From: Nematostella vectensis
Lineage: Eukaryota; Cnidaria; Anthozoa; Actiniaria; Edwardsiidae
Direction of reading: 5' to 3'
NCBI RefSeq assembly: GCF_932526225.1
Contig: NC_064036.1
Coordinates: forward strand, 14,067,181-14,131,180
Length of the DNA stretch: 64,000 nucleotides
Numbering within the stretch: the first letter of the stretch is position 1; the number at the start of each line of letters is the position of its first letter. Position numbers and translations under genes: made by a program. The notes beneath the pieces were generated by a model. It saw only the letters and a program-made list of their open reading frames with translations, was not told the origin of the DNA and did no database searches. This document shows, one piece after another, positions 11,363-23,924 of the stretch.

Positions 11363-12711
11363 CAGATAATACTGGGGCAGTAGTGTCATTTGAATGGGGA
11401 CTTCTCAAGAACATTACATGACTAAATCTCGATGTTTATTCCACAACTCTATTGAGTCAACAAACGTATTGCAATGATATGAAAAATTCTAAAAACAATG
11501 CAAAAATATTGAGAATAAGGTGTAACAGAACAAGCAATCCAACACAGGGCGGCGCACGTAGGAAAAATGAACTAACTAGTTTAAGATTCCATGCACCGTC
11601 ATATGTCAAATGTAAGGGCGGTGGAAAAATACATTTGAAAAGAAATCGTTGAATCCTCACAGTAAAGTACATTAAACCAGGGAAGTGTAAGTCTCTAATT
11701 AGTCGAAAATTGAAAGGCGCGAAAGTCGGGACGCGCACGAACAGAAAAATTCGTCGTTTGCTAAACTTGCTACAGCTACAAGGCCAAAGCTTGTAATACT
11801 ATAAAACACTGAGAAAACACGCGAATTTGCCAAGTTGACCACCACAAGTGTGCTGACTATTATGATGACGTTACCCCGTGAAGTCATAATGTGACGTCAA
11901 AGATACAGATAAAAGCAAATATTTTAAGTAAAATTGCTCGAAAACAAATATTGAATACGTTTTATGAATCTTGAGGGATGGGTGCACTAAGCCAAGAAAG
12001 CGTTTAAGAAATGATTGAGTAATTGTTGTTGTTTTTTCAAAGGTCCTAAAATCCAGATTATTTGATTTAATTTTGGTTTCTGTTAGATAAACGCTAAATC
12101 CATGCTTGGCTATATGAAGGAGAATTCAATAAAAAGGAATACAGAAAAGATATTGCGTTTTGAAATAACTTGGCGACAAAAAAGATCTTTTTAGAAAACA
12201 AAGAACCGGAAGTGAAACAAAGCCCGCGCGTGCTCATTTGGCCTGCCCATACACACTGATATCGCACATGATGAAGTTTAAAAACAAATTCCAATAGTGT
12301 TTCGTGGTATTTGCGCTTCAAAGGAACGATATCCGTCAAGTCATGCTGAAAATGGAAAAAGTATTTTAGAATTCTGATACAGCGCGCGCTACTTTTGAAA
12401 TAAGATTTTCAGTGCGTGAGCGAGCGTTCGGTGTTAGCAGCGCGCTCAGGTAGTAAAAATTGAAAACTTTGGCTTCATAAAGGTTGGCTTGACTAAATCA
12501 TCGATGAATCTTCGTTTTTACAAAATATGGGAAATATCATCACCTTAAAAGGCTGAGATCACTTAAAGTCGATTTTTGGGAACTTGAAACGCATATTTTT
12601 ATTTCTTTTACTTCAGGAAAGCTTGGAATGACGAATTCCGTGTTATGTATACGCGCTCAACGCCACCAGCGTAGCAACGTCGTTACTGAGCAACACTAAT
12701 GTCAGTACACC
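11363..12711. other. No gene recognised
   Basis: Short open frames only, without domain similarity or convincing exon boundaries. Confidence 0.5.
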
Positions 12712-13373
12712 CTTAAGGTAATTCCCTTGAATTGCACTGCGCACCCCTTCTGCGCATAGTGGCGCGCGCTGTTTGTTCGAATTTTCCGGTATTAAGTGCG
12801 CGCGCGCCACAGTTGTACAAGAAAACAAAGCAAAAGGCGCGCGTTTTTTTTACTTAAAATCGCTTTGACAGAAAAACGAAGTCGGTAACCCCATTTTTTA
12901 TTTGCTCAAATAATTAAATATATACGGAAAAATGATATACTGAAAGAAGAAAAAAAGTTGGGTTGTAGAAGTTTTGTTATTTCTCTTAAAAGCCGTAAAA
13001 GTACTTCAAAATGGCGCTCTTTACCGTATGAATAGTGGCGCAAACAATGTCTTTCAGTGCGATCTCTTAAAATGTGATTTGTTTTGAACATTAGCTACTA
13101 CGGGGTATTGTTTAGTAGATCGGATTTTGGCAGCTCGACAAACAGAACTAATTTTCTAAAGACAATAGGCACTCTTTTTTGAAAACTAAGAGTTGGGATT
13201 TTTCCTTGCGCGATCAGTAAAAACGCGTCAACTCTATGCCCCTCTGTTGTGTAAACGAGGTCGGTACCCCCATTTTTTATTACATTTTTTGAAAGCCCTT
13301 AACTTCAATATTGTTTATGCCAAGTTTTAAAAAATTCTGGGTTGTAGAACTATTTCAAGGGAATTACCTTAAG
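12712..13373. mobile_element. Element with perfect 20-bp terminal inverted repeats
   Basis: cttaaggtaattcccttgaa at the left end is the exact reverse complement of ttcaagggaattaccttaag at the right end, 662 bp overall. Inside, gtcggtaaccccatttttta and gtcggtacccccatttttta form a further pair. No coding capacity, so probably a MITE. Confidence 0.75.
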
Positions 13374-14144
13374 AGGGACTTGTCTTGAAGTATAGGTAAA
13401 TGAATATGGACTCTCTTGAATCTGGCATTAAGAAGTGTGATTGTGGTAAATACAAATGTTTTTTTTATCGGAAGAAAACTTTCGTCCGTCCACAAATTTT
13501 CCGCTTGATTCAAGATGAATCAGTCTGAAAGGGTATTTTTTCCGTTCAAACAACACCAGTTTTTACTAAATTTTAGGGTTTCAAAAAACAGTAATATACA
13601 CGGACTTGGTTTCGTTGAAGATTTCATAGATGAATATATGTGAACGTTGCGGACATCTTTTGCCGCCAAAAACCCCACGTACTCCCTAAAAAGCCCGGCT
13701 TAAAATAAAGCAACGTCCCGGACCCCAGCTTTTGATCAGAGAAGATCCAGAATTTCAGACCCCAGCTTGCATCTCACAGGCGATTCCGAATTTCGGACCC
13801 CCAGTTGCATCTCACAGGCGATTCCGATCTTTACAACAACTTTCCAAAACCAGGGGCTGATTGGAGTACAGCGAAGTATGAGCTTTTGGGACATAGGATA
13901 GCTTAAAACCCTGTGGTATGGAATGATCGCCAATATTTATTAGTTGTTTTTTTAAGACAATCCATCTTTGATGCTAAATTGGATATATTGGCTTATATTG
14001 TACATACGATTTCATTTTGTTTCATCTTGGGAGTCCTGGGTGAGGCTTTACATGAATGAGTATGTGAACCTTTAAACTATATCTTGCAAGTTTTTGTTAT
14101 CAATTAATTTAGGAGCTGTACTATAAAACGATGTTGTGTAACTC

Positions 14145-15005
14145 TTGACAGAGCTCTGTTTGTATGCTTATAGAATGTGCGCTACTTGTCTGGTCTCTGT
14201 GTGTATGACTATAGAATGTGCGCTACTTGTCTGAGCTCTGTGTGTACGCGTATAGAATGTGCGCTACTTGTCTGAGCTCTTGGTGCATACCTATAGAATT
14301 TGCGCTACTTGTCTGAGCTCTGTTTGTATCCCTATAGAATGTGCGCTACTTGTCTGAGCTCTGTTTGTATCCCTATAGAATGTGCGCTACTTGTCTGATC
14401 TCTTTTTGTATTCCTATAGAATGTGCGCTACTTGTCTGAGCTCTGTTTGTATCCCTATAGAATGTGCGCTACTTGTCTGAGCTCTGTTTGTATCCCTATA
14501 GAATGTGCGCTACTTGTCTGAGCTCTGTTTGTATACCTATAAAATGTGCGCTACTTGTCTGAGCTCTTTTTGTATTCCTATAGAATGTGCGCTACTTGTC
14601 TGAGCTCTGTTTGTATCCCTATAGAATGTGCGCTACTTGTCTGATCTCTTTTTGTATTCCTATAGAATGTGCGCTACTTGTCTGAGCTCTGTTTGTATAC
14701 CTATAGAATGTGCGCTACTTGTCTAAGCTCTTTTTGTATTCCTATAGAATGTGCGCTACTTGTCTGAGCTCTGTTTGTATCCCTATAAAATGTGCGCTAC
14801 TTGTCTGATCTCTTTTTGTATTCCTATAGAATGTGCGCTACTTGTCTGAGCTCTGTTTGTATCCCTATAGAATGTGCGCTACTTGTCTGAGCTCTGTTTG
14901 TATCCCTATAGAATTTGCGCTACTTGTCTGAGCTCTGTTTGTATCCCTATAGAATTTGCGCTACTTGTCTGAGCTCTTTTTGTATCCCTATAGAATGTGC
15001 GCTTG
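14145..15005 (+). repeat. 41-bp minisatellite, about 21 copies
   Basis: Unit contains tatagaatgtgcgctacttg followed by tctgagctctgtttgtatcc. Two subtypes (tgtttgtatccc and ttttttgtattcc-like) are interspersed. Confidence 0.95.
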
Positions 15006-15145
15006 GCGCTGTGGTAACTTACGAATATAATCTTTTGTAGATCGATAAGTATCCTGGATGAAAATGGCAAAAACCGTCAGCATATTTCCTCCTCTTAAAC
15101 TAATTAAAATGAGAAAACAAGAGCGTTTTAATTGTTAATGTTTCT

Positions 15146-15151
15146 TTTATT
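15146..15151 (-). terminator. Poly(A) signal of the secreted-protein gene
   Basis: AATAAA on the minus strand about 30 bases past the stop codon at 15182. Confidence 0.55.
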
Positions 15152-15181
15152 GCACTCAGTTACAATCTGGTTTTCTCATGC

Positions 15182-16267
15182 TCAGAGGAAGTAGCCGTAG
15201 ATGTCAACGCAGACCCTGCCTCGGTTGTCCCCTTCAAACTTGTTAAGCAAGTCCTCTCCATACCAGAGGCGGAGCATGCTCTTCGGACTTAACTGGTACG
15301 CCTCGTTGAAGCCGTACTGCAGCACGAGTTCCTTTGAGCGTGAGTCATACCCATCTACCGTATCAGTGGGCGGGGTTTGATCCACCACGATTCCTGGTTT
15401 CAGAATTGAAGAAATAGGGCGGTTAAATCATTTTATAGTGTTCTCAAAGAGAGTTTTCCTTAGTCGGATAGTTTAGAAGTACCTTGTCTTGCCTTTAATT
15501 CAAACTATGATGCGTAAGGGGCATGCAACTCGTGGGAATATGACTTGATTCGCCTTGTTTGTAACTAAGATGTTAAGAGGATGTTTTTCCAATCCCTTCC
15601 AATTGTGGCATCCCCATCTGCTCTTGTGAGGTCCATCAAGGCTTTCGGCCCTTTCACCGCACAAGATGTTACCACTGCGGTGAACGAGATTAACAGCGGC
15701 CAAGAAGCCTGTGTACTTAGGGGTGAATGAACCAGGGTGGTTAAGTCTTCCCTCAAAGCACACTGGCGCGTCATTTAGCTTCACATAGCTATCTGAAATT
15801 TGGGAAATATACAAATATTACGGTCACAAAGACCTTAATCTTAAAAACTATTTTTTTAATTGTTGAAACACAAATAGATAGACGAATAAAATAAAACGAA
15901 TGTAGGAGACATCTCAATTTTTTGGGGCAGTGCTTTTTGCCAAATTTGAACGTTTCAAAGCATCCAAAATACCAACATTTTCTACGTGAATGCATTCCCC
16001 CGCGACATTTAAAACTAGAGCATTTCCAGTTTTGCACTCCTTTAATACATTGTGCTCTGCCTCTGAGATATATGTACCCCACCTCACAAGCATAGAAATA
16101 TCTTATATTTTTTAACAAAACTAATAAAAGGTATATCACAGACGATTTTTTTCTTAAAAAGGAAACAGAATTTAAGAATACTTACGGCAGGTCCCCATCT
16201 CGCCATGGTGGTAGTCGCCGCTAACCACCATAACACTCCCAAGGAAACAAAGAAACACTGGGATCAT
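15182..16267 (-). CDS. Small secreted protein of unknown function, three exons
   Basis: Exon 1 (16267-16186) encodes a signal peptide (MIPVFLCFLGSVMVVSG) and ends in phase 1 at gtaagt. Exon 2 (15792 to about 15530) reads SYVKLNDAPVCFEG, then GFLAAVNLVHRSGNILCG and RWGCHNW. Exon 3 (about 15393-15182) ends LRLWYGEDLLNKFEGDN, then CVDIYGYFL and a stop. This resembles a family of cysteine-containing secreted proteins I associate with anthozoan genomes, function unknown. Junction 1-2 is phase-consistent. Junction 2-3 is not resolved: the visible GT donors of exon 2 are phase 0, but the exon 3 acceptor (ctgaaaccag) needs phase 1. There may be an unseen microexon, a sequence error or a damaged gene. 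A TATA box and a poly(A) signal flank it. Confidence 0.7.
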
Positions 16268-16333
16268 TTGATACTGGCTCAGCTCAAGTAAACGTTTTGC
16301 TAAAAGTGATGTTGATGAGGGTAATGGGTGTCT

Positions 16334-16340
16334 TTTTATA
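16334..16340 (-). promoter_or_regulatory. TATA box of the secreted-protein gene
   Basis: TATAAAA on the minus strand, about 67 bases upstream of the start codon at 16267. Confidence 0.5.
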
Positions 16341-18229
16341 GGCTTGGACACGAATGCTACACGGGTGCAGCCTGGATTTGTCTAAGGGGGGGTTCGCATT
16401 TGTGATTTTTACGCGTGAAAATGAGGTTATTTTTGAATAAGAAGAGACCCTTTTTGTCTGCCGAGTGGGAGTATTTTCTTCCCCTGTGCACCCCCCCTTG
16501 TAACGAGCCTGAGCTGCTAAGATATAAATTCGAGGCTAAAGGGTTTGATTAGTTCTAGATAGTTATTGCTAATTTTGATTTGGCATTATTTCGAAACGGG
16601 ACGAATTATTTTGTTTATCAGTTCTCTATCTATTCTAATACCGCTAAGATCAGATTATAGGGTCGTGCTTAGGTAATAACTATCGCGTATCCTTCACAAA
16701 CAAATTTACTGCAAATGATATCAAAGTTTTCGACGCTCTGTGAGACCTTGTAACAACAGATAATTCCATATAAAATCAAATCCGTTATATGTCGGTGATT
16801 TAGCCCTCAGAGGCTCCAAATAAAATTGATTATATCGTAATAGAGTAAATATTATATTTTCTTTTATTGTTTTTTATTTTATTTTGCTAGCTATCCCTTT
16901 TCATGATAGCTAACTGCTGATAAATCCACTATCATTAGCTATTACAGCCGTTCTCACTCACACGAAGCTCACTCAAAGCCCCTCGACTTCGCCCTAAATC
17001 AGAAAATCTCCAAACCTCGCGCAGGGCAGAACGAGTGGCCCCATATGGTAGAGTTACCGTTGTCATGTAAACTTTGACAAAAAAACGAGTTTAACGTGCC
17101 AAGTCTTCGAACTAGCCTTTGCGCGTGACAACGGCTGTAATGTGCAAATATTTTATTCATACTAAAAAAGTCGTGGCAAAGAATTAGTGTTAATTTGGGT
17201 GACGATTTTCATGATTACTTCTCCATTTTGTTGCTCAGCTTCCTTTGCGGTCTCCTCACGGTTGCTAAGATATAAACTCGAGGTAAAATAACTATTTATT
17301 GCTTATTTTAAATTTCGTAATTTTTAAATCATTGAATTAAAATTCCCAAGTTCGTCCTTTATTAAATTCTTAGCATCAGAGAGTAGAAGTGTGTTTCGTG
17401 TGTGGTCGAAATGCACATACCCAGATTTTGGCTTTTTAAGATAATTTTTTATTGGTCATCCTTGCTCGATACTTGCGCTATATATGAGCTCAGACTAAAA
17501 GCTTTCAATGACACTTTACAAAAAGTCGCATCTATTTAAAAAAAAGTCGCATTTGAAATTTTGTTTGCTATTTCTTACTAAGTACTTAGATACATTTTCC
17601 GCCTCATTTGATGTGAGATGTGCTTATTTGATGTGAAATTTGCTTTTTACACCTATTTTCAAATGTATGCGGAATCCCGCGTTTCCAATTCTCTCATTTG
17701 ACAAGGCTAGTACTTGGTGTAAGTCATAAGCATTCCCAAAGTGCTCTGCAAGTGTCTTCAACAGATGAGACCTCTAAATATTATATTGATGGGAAATTAC
17801 TCTTCAGCGCAGATCTTCGCTGAAATTTTTCATGGTTTGAGAGGCTGGATCATGTCGGGAGTCGTTTAGCAATATACTTTATGTAGTTTGATGTTAGGAA
17901 CTTGATTTGAAGATCGTCTCAAATTTGAGAATGCTTATGATATCCACGAAGTACAAAGCTTGTCGAATGGCAGAATTGAAATTAAAACCCGGTATTACGC
18001 ATACATTAAAAAAAAAGGTGTTAGCGTCTCGCATGTTTCTTCACGCCATGTCGGCGAGGCCCAGCTTCAGGATCCTGCTGTCTGTCTACCTATCTGCTGT
18101 CTCTGGTAGTCCACCGAACAAGCTTTGGCTTATTTGATACTTTTAGAATCTTTCGATTAGCGACAGTACTATATAAGATTTTTTTTGCTGATTTTAGGAA
18201 CTGTTGGACTATTCCATTTTGTTATAAAA
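16341..18229. other. No gene recognised
   Basis: AT-rich, with short open frames only. A short inverted motif (gctagctatcccttttcatg and gatagctaactgc) lies near 16.9 kb. Confidence 0.45.
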
Positions 18230-18688
18230 ACAGTATCGCTTTGGTACACATAGCTCCGGTCTTAGGTTGGTAGCTGCATTTTTACAAGGAAGGTCACATT
18301 GAACCCGGCTGGGAGTTTCGTTATCGAATTCGCAACTTTTAAAATGGGGGAATCCCTCAAAGGACCAAGTTTGGCCAACTATTATTTGCAATTATTGGGG
18401 CACACACGTAATATATATTCGACCTAACCGTGATGGAAGTCATTCTATGCAATTCTCACCCTGGACTAGTCGTTCACAACATGACGTTAAGCCTGCGCAA
18501 ATATAAACCCTTATCTGTTGACTTAGTCCCATTTTCATCGGAGGATTGGAGAGCGAACAGGTTTCTTCGCTTAAATCATTAGGCGCTCACATCTCCGAGG
18601 AGCTCACTTGGGTTGTGCACTGTGAGTCGTGAAAAAAGCCAATAGAAGGCTATATACTTTGAGGCAATAGAGGCCATTCCAGCTATAA
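18230..18688 (+). pseudogene. Decayed LINE reverse-transcriptase fragment
   Basis: Shifting plus-strand frames spell reverse-transcriptase pieces. GGIPQRTKFGQLLFAII (about 18346-18396) corresponds to the PQG(T)xLGPLLF motif of non-LTR elements. Later come LKSLGAHISEELTWVVHC and KKANRRLYTLRQ, typical of the C-terminal thumb region. Stops and frameshifts separate them, so the copy is dead. The catalytic FxDD block between them is not recognisable. It runs into the assembly gap. Confidence 0.75.
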
Positions 18689-18689
18689 G

Positions 18690-18889
18690 NNNNNNNNNNN
18701 NNNNNNNNNNNNNNNNNNNNNNNNNNNNNNNNNNNNNNNNNNNNNNNNNNNNNNNNNNNNNNNNNNNNNNNNNNNNNNNNNNNNNNNNNNNNNNNNNNNN
18801 NNNNNNNNNNNNNNNNNNNNNNNNNNNNNNNNNNNNNNNNNNNNNNNNNNNNNNNNNNNNNNNNNNNNNNNNNNNNNNNNNNNNNNNNN
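18690..18889. other. Assembly gap of 200 N
   Basis: Run of undetermined bases; round length suggests a placeholder. It cuts the gene to its right. Confidence 1.
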
Positions 18890-18957
18890 TTTTAATTAAT
18901 AAAGATAATTGATTTATTGTCTCCCTACATTCATATTATAGAGATTACGGTACTTAC

Positions 18958-21605
18958 CCCTCAGGTACAACACCACATGCTTAGACTTGATGTACAAATC
19001 TGTTTCGTTTGATTTTAACGGTTTTCCTACAGTTTGCTTCATAAACGCTTGACCTGGTTTACTAGGCTCCCTGTGGTAAACAAATGCCTTGCAGCCCTCG
19101 TCTCTGTCGCACTCGGCCTGGGCGACAGTGATGTTAAACACCTCCTTATCAAAGTAGTCACCAGTCTCTCCCAAGGTTGCTCTTGGGACCTGGGACGAGA
19201 AAAGGTCCGTGAAGCAATAAGAGGCAGAGAATAGGGGACTTGCTAAGTGATCAGGTGACCTTTTTGGAGGCAAAATCAAAACAAAATGATCAAACAAAAA
19301 ATCAGAAATGACTGTGCCCGTCACACAAGAAAACGACGAAGAAATAAAATCTTTATATGAAACTAAACTCTTTCTGAAAAAAAATGGAATTCTGTTTTTT
19401 TTTTTCGAAAGCGCTAATGAATAAATTGCTTTTTTACTGTTATTTTGCCGCTAAAAGGCCGAGCACGCGCTAGTCATGTGATCTCTTAGCGCAAGTCCCC
19501 TATTAATTAATACTGACAACATAATCAAATCAACCTGAAAGTTTCTTTTAATAATGATAGGCGGCTTCTCCGTATCCGTAGCCGCCGTCTGATAGACGGC
19601 TTCTGTATAATTTGTATGATTTCGCAAGCTAATAGATCGTCATGGAGACACTGATCATGACACAGATCTGCGAGCGTGACATAACAAAAAAGCTACCACC
19701 ACGGTGACACGTCAAAGGCACAAAAAGATGTTAGATCCCTAGGTCGCTGGAAAAAAATTGTCTAGAATGGTTCTGCTGGAAAATTTTTTAAGTCGAACTA
19801 GTTGTGCTGGGAATATTTTTGGGGCGCTGGAGCGGATGCTTGGGACCGCCGATCGGTTATACGGGCAAATAATCATGAGCTCCAATGACTAACCACTGCT
19901 GGATGGAAAAAATGCTGCCTGGGAATAAAAGGAATGGTCCTTACTGGGAAAAAGGAACAGCAACTTTTAAAATCATTATTTTCGGCATCAACATATTCAA
20001 ACGACTAAATATGCAATTATAACGCGTTTCGTTCTATGTCCTTGACACGTAAAACACACGGGCGTGAACATGCCAATGTTTACACTGTACAGTGGAAGTC
20101 CTAGCCCGTGTCGGGGAAAGAAATAAGGGAACTTGAGCAAACACGCTACTGGACAACCTGAAGTAAACAAATTTTTTTTGTTTAACGCTATCGTGCCGCT
20201 AGCCTAACTTCCGGTTGCCGTACTTCTTTCAGAAATATCCCTAGAAACCCGAGAGTAAGATCTTTTATATTTTGAAAACTTGACGTTTGCCCTGAAGCCT
20301 AAAATATGAAAGACGGATTCTGAGGATAATTCCGGGGAAAAAATCGTTTGCATTATGCCTCCATTAAAACAGAAACCTTTTAGGATTTAAAACTTTAAAA
20401 AGGGGGGGGGGGGAGGGTATGTATATTTATGAAGATTTGGGTACTTTTGAAGTCATATATTTTATACAGCTAAGGATATCCACCTTTTTGTGCATAATCT
20501 TTATTTGCTTATTTGCGCAAACATAACTAGGTAGTGATGGTTATATTAAAAATCTTCGCTGGAATAATAATGGGTTAGAAAATTTGTTTTAATAACATTA
20601 AAATACTGGATGGGCTTGTGTTCATTGTAGATATTGCTCAGAATTGAATTAAGATTTCTTGGAATTGGTTTTTAGCAAAGAAAAATCAATAAATCAATCA
20701 TTAACAAAAAGGATTCATAAAGAACTAAAAGAAGTGTGAATGAATGTCTAGCCACCCAGCTATAGAGATATCCAATTTTATTATATGGATAGTAGTGTTT
20801 TACCGGAAACTAAAGTGTTTAGCAAATTGATATTTCAAAGCCCATAATTTGTTCAATTTTTCATAAAGTGACCCATCAAATAAGTACCTTTTGAACTTTT
20901 TTGGCTAAGTAGGCTATTATTTTAGGGTATTAAAATCCAAAATCACAAGATTCTTTTACGCAGGTTTTTACTGTAACAACAACAAAACAACAACATCATT
21001 AATAATAATAATATTAATAATAAAAATAATAATAATAATAATTTAAAATAATAATTTTCTGCGTGGAAACTTTTTTTTAGCAAATGGGCTGGAGGAACTC
21101 ACTTTCTTATACCCCGGTATCGACTCCACAGGTGCAAACTCCGAGGGCATCAAGTCAGAAACGCGTCCCCCCTTGTCCAAAAATATCTCCACCTAAAAAG
21201 GGGTAGAAAAACAAAATTTAATTCTAAACTCTTGAAGCGAGCCAGGAGAAAAACACTTTTAATAAAACGCCTCGCCTTTTTCCTGTAAACCAAATGAAGG
21301 TAAAAATCCGGAAAAATAAACGCGCAAAAACATAAAAAATACATACATTTGTTTGATATTGGCTTGTACACGGGTGCCATATTCTCATATAGATTAATTT
21401 CTAAGAAGAAATAATGGTGGATATTTTACACCCATCCCTGCGAAATGGCCTGTGTATTTATCCTTCACGCGACGTGTTTCCCTACCTCACTTTCCCAGTT
21501 ACTGGATCGCTTAATCTGTCTGTTTCGGTCCGATAATATTAGAATGGCTGTTATGAAGGTTGCAAGGTACAGCGTGTACTTTGCATAACGCACCAAAGAG
21601 AACAT
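18958..21605 (-). CDS. Type II membrane protein with a PAN-like segment, 5' part only
   Basis: Three phase-consistent exons: 21605-21486, 21192-21103 and 19189-18958, 147 complete codons, ending in phase 1 at gtaagt. The N-terminus MFSLVRYAKYTLYLATFITAILIL is a single hydrophobic anchor after a short basic stretch, which suggests a type II Golgi or plasma-membrane protein. Exon 3 includes FNITVAQAECDRDEGCKAFVYH and later DLYIKSK. The spacing AECDxxxGCKAFVY resembles PAN/apple-type modules. I cannot name the family. Later exons should lie to the left, in or beyond the gap; none was recognised. A glycosylation enzyme is one possibility but unsupported. Confidence 0.7.
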
Positions 21606-22600
21606 CGCGGAACGCTGAATATTCGTTAAATGCACAATAAGAGGTAGTTGACACGAGGAGCATATGTTGCGCATGCGTAGTAGACTTTTATTTCAAAGTG
21701 ATCCAAAATGGCGGTCGAGAAGAGTTGAGAGCGCTTGCTTTTCAAAAGGTTTACTACATTGTCATATGCCTTCTTATGTCTGAATCTTAGTCACCGAAAA
21801 TCAATAATTTCCTGCTAGCCTTAGACTAATATTTTTCCATATGCGTACTACATGTTTTCGGGGAGAGAGCATCTCTATGGGTATAAGGTTTTGTTCGTCA
21901 TATATTATGTACTTTGCCTCTTATATACAAATGCAACATAATTGTATTTTTTCGGCACCTCAAGCAAAACAAACAATACAAATGACGGACGGGAGTAAAA
22001 AGGACGCCGCGTAAGGAAGCTGTTTAACTAATGAGATCAGAAGCTCGCAGCAAATTATAAATTAGCACGAAAGAAGTCCGATAGATATGCTACAATTCAA
22101 AAGATTCGGATTTTAAATAGAGTTTTTCTTTGCAGAAACATGTCCGTGAAAGTAGAAGATAAACAAAAAGGCAACAAAAATAAATAAAACCTAAAATCTC
22201 TTAAAATCTGACTTTCAGATTTTTTTAAAACTTCAAACCATATGTGGAGGCAAACGTCGTAAGTTTTGTCTAAGGGGTATGGCTTAAAAATAATTTTCCA
22301 CGTATAGTGTGTATTTGCAAAAATCTGAAAGCACATTATCCATTGTTTCGTCGCTATGGTAACTCAAATAGCAACAGCTCACATATTTTCCAAAATTCAA
22401 TCCTCACTTGATAAATGGACTTAAACTTAAATTCCAAGCTTTGCGCAAACGCAAACTGTAGCCCTTTAAACATGATCGGTATATCTACTAAAAAACTGCA
22501 GGCAGCTTCCTTGAATTCTCATGTGCCTGCCACCATGACACCTAGTAGTAAAAATCACTGTTTGTCCTATTTTTGTGATATGATATTTTAAAAACCTCAT
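21606..22600. other. No gene recognised
   Basis: Upstream flank of the type II membrane gene; only short open frames. Confidence 0.45.
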
Positions 22601-22609
22601 TATTACGTA

Positions 22610-22790
22610 CAGAAATGTCATCCCTAATAAGACCGAGGTAATCAACTTTCGTTATTACGGGTACACACTTGCAAATACGGACATCCTTGGGATCTTAATT
22701 TGGTGTCCGTAATAACGGGAGTTGCTTTTCAACCATTTCTATCTCGGTCTCGTCGGGGATTGTGTTTCTGTCCATAATTACGGGGTGTTC
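22610..22790. repeat. TGTCCGTAAT-type dispersed repeat
   Basis: Contains tcgttattacgggtacacac, ggtgtccgtaataacgggag and gtccataattacggggtgtt within 160 bases, partly in opposite orientations. Related motifs lie at 2.9 and 23.9 kb. Confidence 0.5.
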
Positions 22791-22802
22791 GTATGACGAG
22801 AA

Positions 22803-23066
22803 CTGATCTTCGATTTTAGCAAAGCTTTCGATAATATATCACGAGGTAAACTATATTCCAAACTAAGTGATATTGGCATAGACGTAAAATTCTTAGATAT
22901 TATCAAGGATATGTATAGTAAAGACTTTGCGTGTGTTAAAATGGACGGGTTACCGGGAACGGGAATCAACATGCTTCAAGGGGAAAAGGGATTTTTCAAA
23001 TATCTTCTTGTTTATGCTGAAAACGTTGTTAATCTATATAATTTTTCGCATTTTGAGAGATTTTGA
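22803..23066 (+). pseudogene. LINE reverse-transcriptase fragment
   Basis: One open stretch reads LIFDFSKAFDNISRGKLYSK, then FLDIIKDMYS, then GINMLQGEKGF, and reaches a stop. DFSKAFD and the following R-x-K-L match the palm region of non-LTR reverse transcriptases (catalytic Asp block A), and INMLQG corresponds to the next block. No start, no other domains: a truncated copy, with the normal QG continuation degraded. Confidence 0.75.
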
Positions 23067-23654
23067 TAGCATCAAATTTCAAACCTTGCTGCTCAGTAGA
23101 CTTCACTTCGATCCTAAGACTCCTTGTATTACATGCTATAGCCACTGGGATTTCGCAAGAATACAGTAACGGGATTTGGACCCTCCCTTCAGGACCCTGA
23201 AAAATTAACAGACTTGATCAGAAAAGCGTTACGAACCCGTCTTATTAAGTGAAAAGCTCCTCGAAAGATAGTTTCAGTCAGTTTTTTATTTTATACACAA
23301 AAAAATGTGTGCAGTTGTATAGCGCTTATTAGCTTTAAGCGCTTTACATGCTAGGATATCTCATCCTCAAGACTACGCAAGGCAGTTTACAATCCTAAGT
23401 GTGTGTTAGTAATGTAAGTACTGTCACTGAGGGTGGTCACTGCCAGGGTTTCTACTTTTCTGAATCCGCCCATCTTACCCTCTCAAAGCGCCCTTTTAAA
23501 AAGGACCCGTTGTTTTTGTTTTGATAATGGAAAAACTTCACTGAGAAATAATGTTGCATTTCGGTGGCTTCAAAAATGGTAGCCCGACCATTTTTTTTAC
23601 AATATTTGCTTGTACTGAAAATGACAAGGATTAACCGGCCTTCATCATGTACAG

Positions 23655-23870
23655 ATGGGGGGGGGGGAGGGGTTGAGTATTCGGTTCTGAAGACATGCGT
23701 TTCTCACGAACCAGACCCTCCGGATTCTTCGCTCTGGACGATTCCCCCCCCCCCCCCCCCCCCCCATCCCCCTGAAAATTCCTGGGCGTTTGACTACTCC
23801 CCCCCCCCCCCCCCCCCACGAATCCCGAATTTCCAATCCCCTCAATGTGGGGGGGGGGGGGGGGGGGGTC
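23655..23870. repeat. Cluster of G and C homopolymer tracts
   Basis: A G run near 23657, two long C runs near 23744 and 23801, and a G run near 23850. It could form G-quadruplexes on either strand, and its base calls may be unreliable. The Pro/Gly-rich frames here are artefacts. Confidence 0.9.
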
Positions 23871-23924
23871 CTTGAAAAGCTTGAAAAGTATCTGAAGCTA
23901 TCATTGAATCTTGCCATTACGGAC

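Noticed and set aside
8930-15005. Regular repeat arrays resembling CRISPR
   Set aside because: Units are head-to-tail with no unique spacers and no cas genes; these are eukaryotic minisatellites.
18209-18391. Minus-strand cysteine-rich frame
   Set aside because: Antisense of the LINE remnant, whose plus strand gives reverse-transcriptase motifs.
23564-23917. Pro- or Gly-rich frames
   Set aside because: Products of G and C homopolymers whose length is unreliable.
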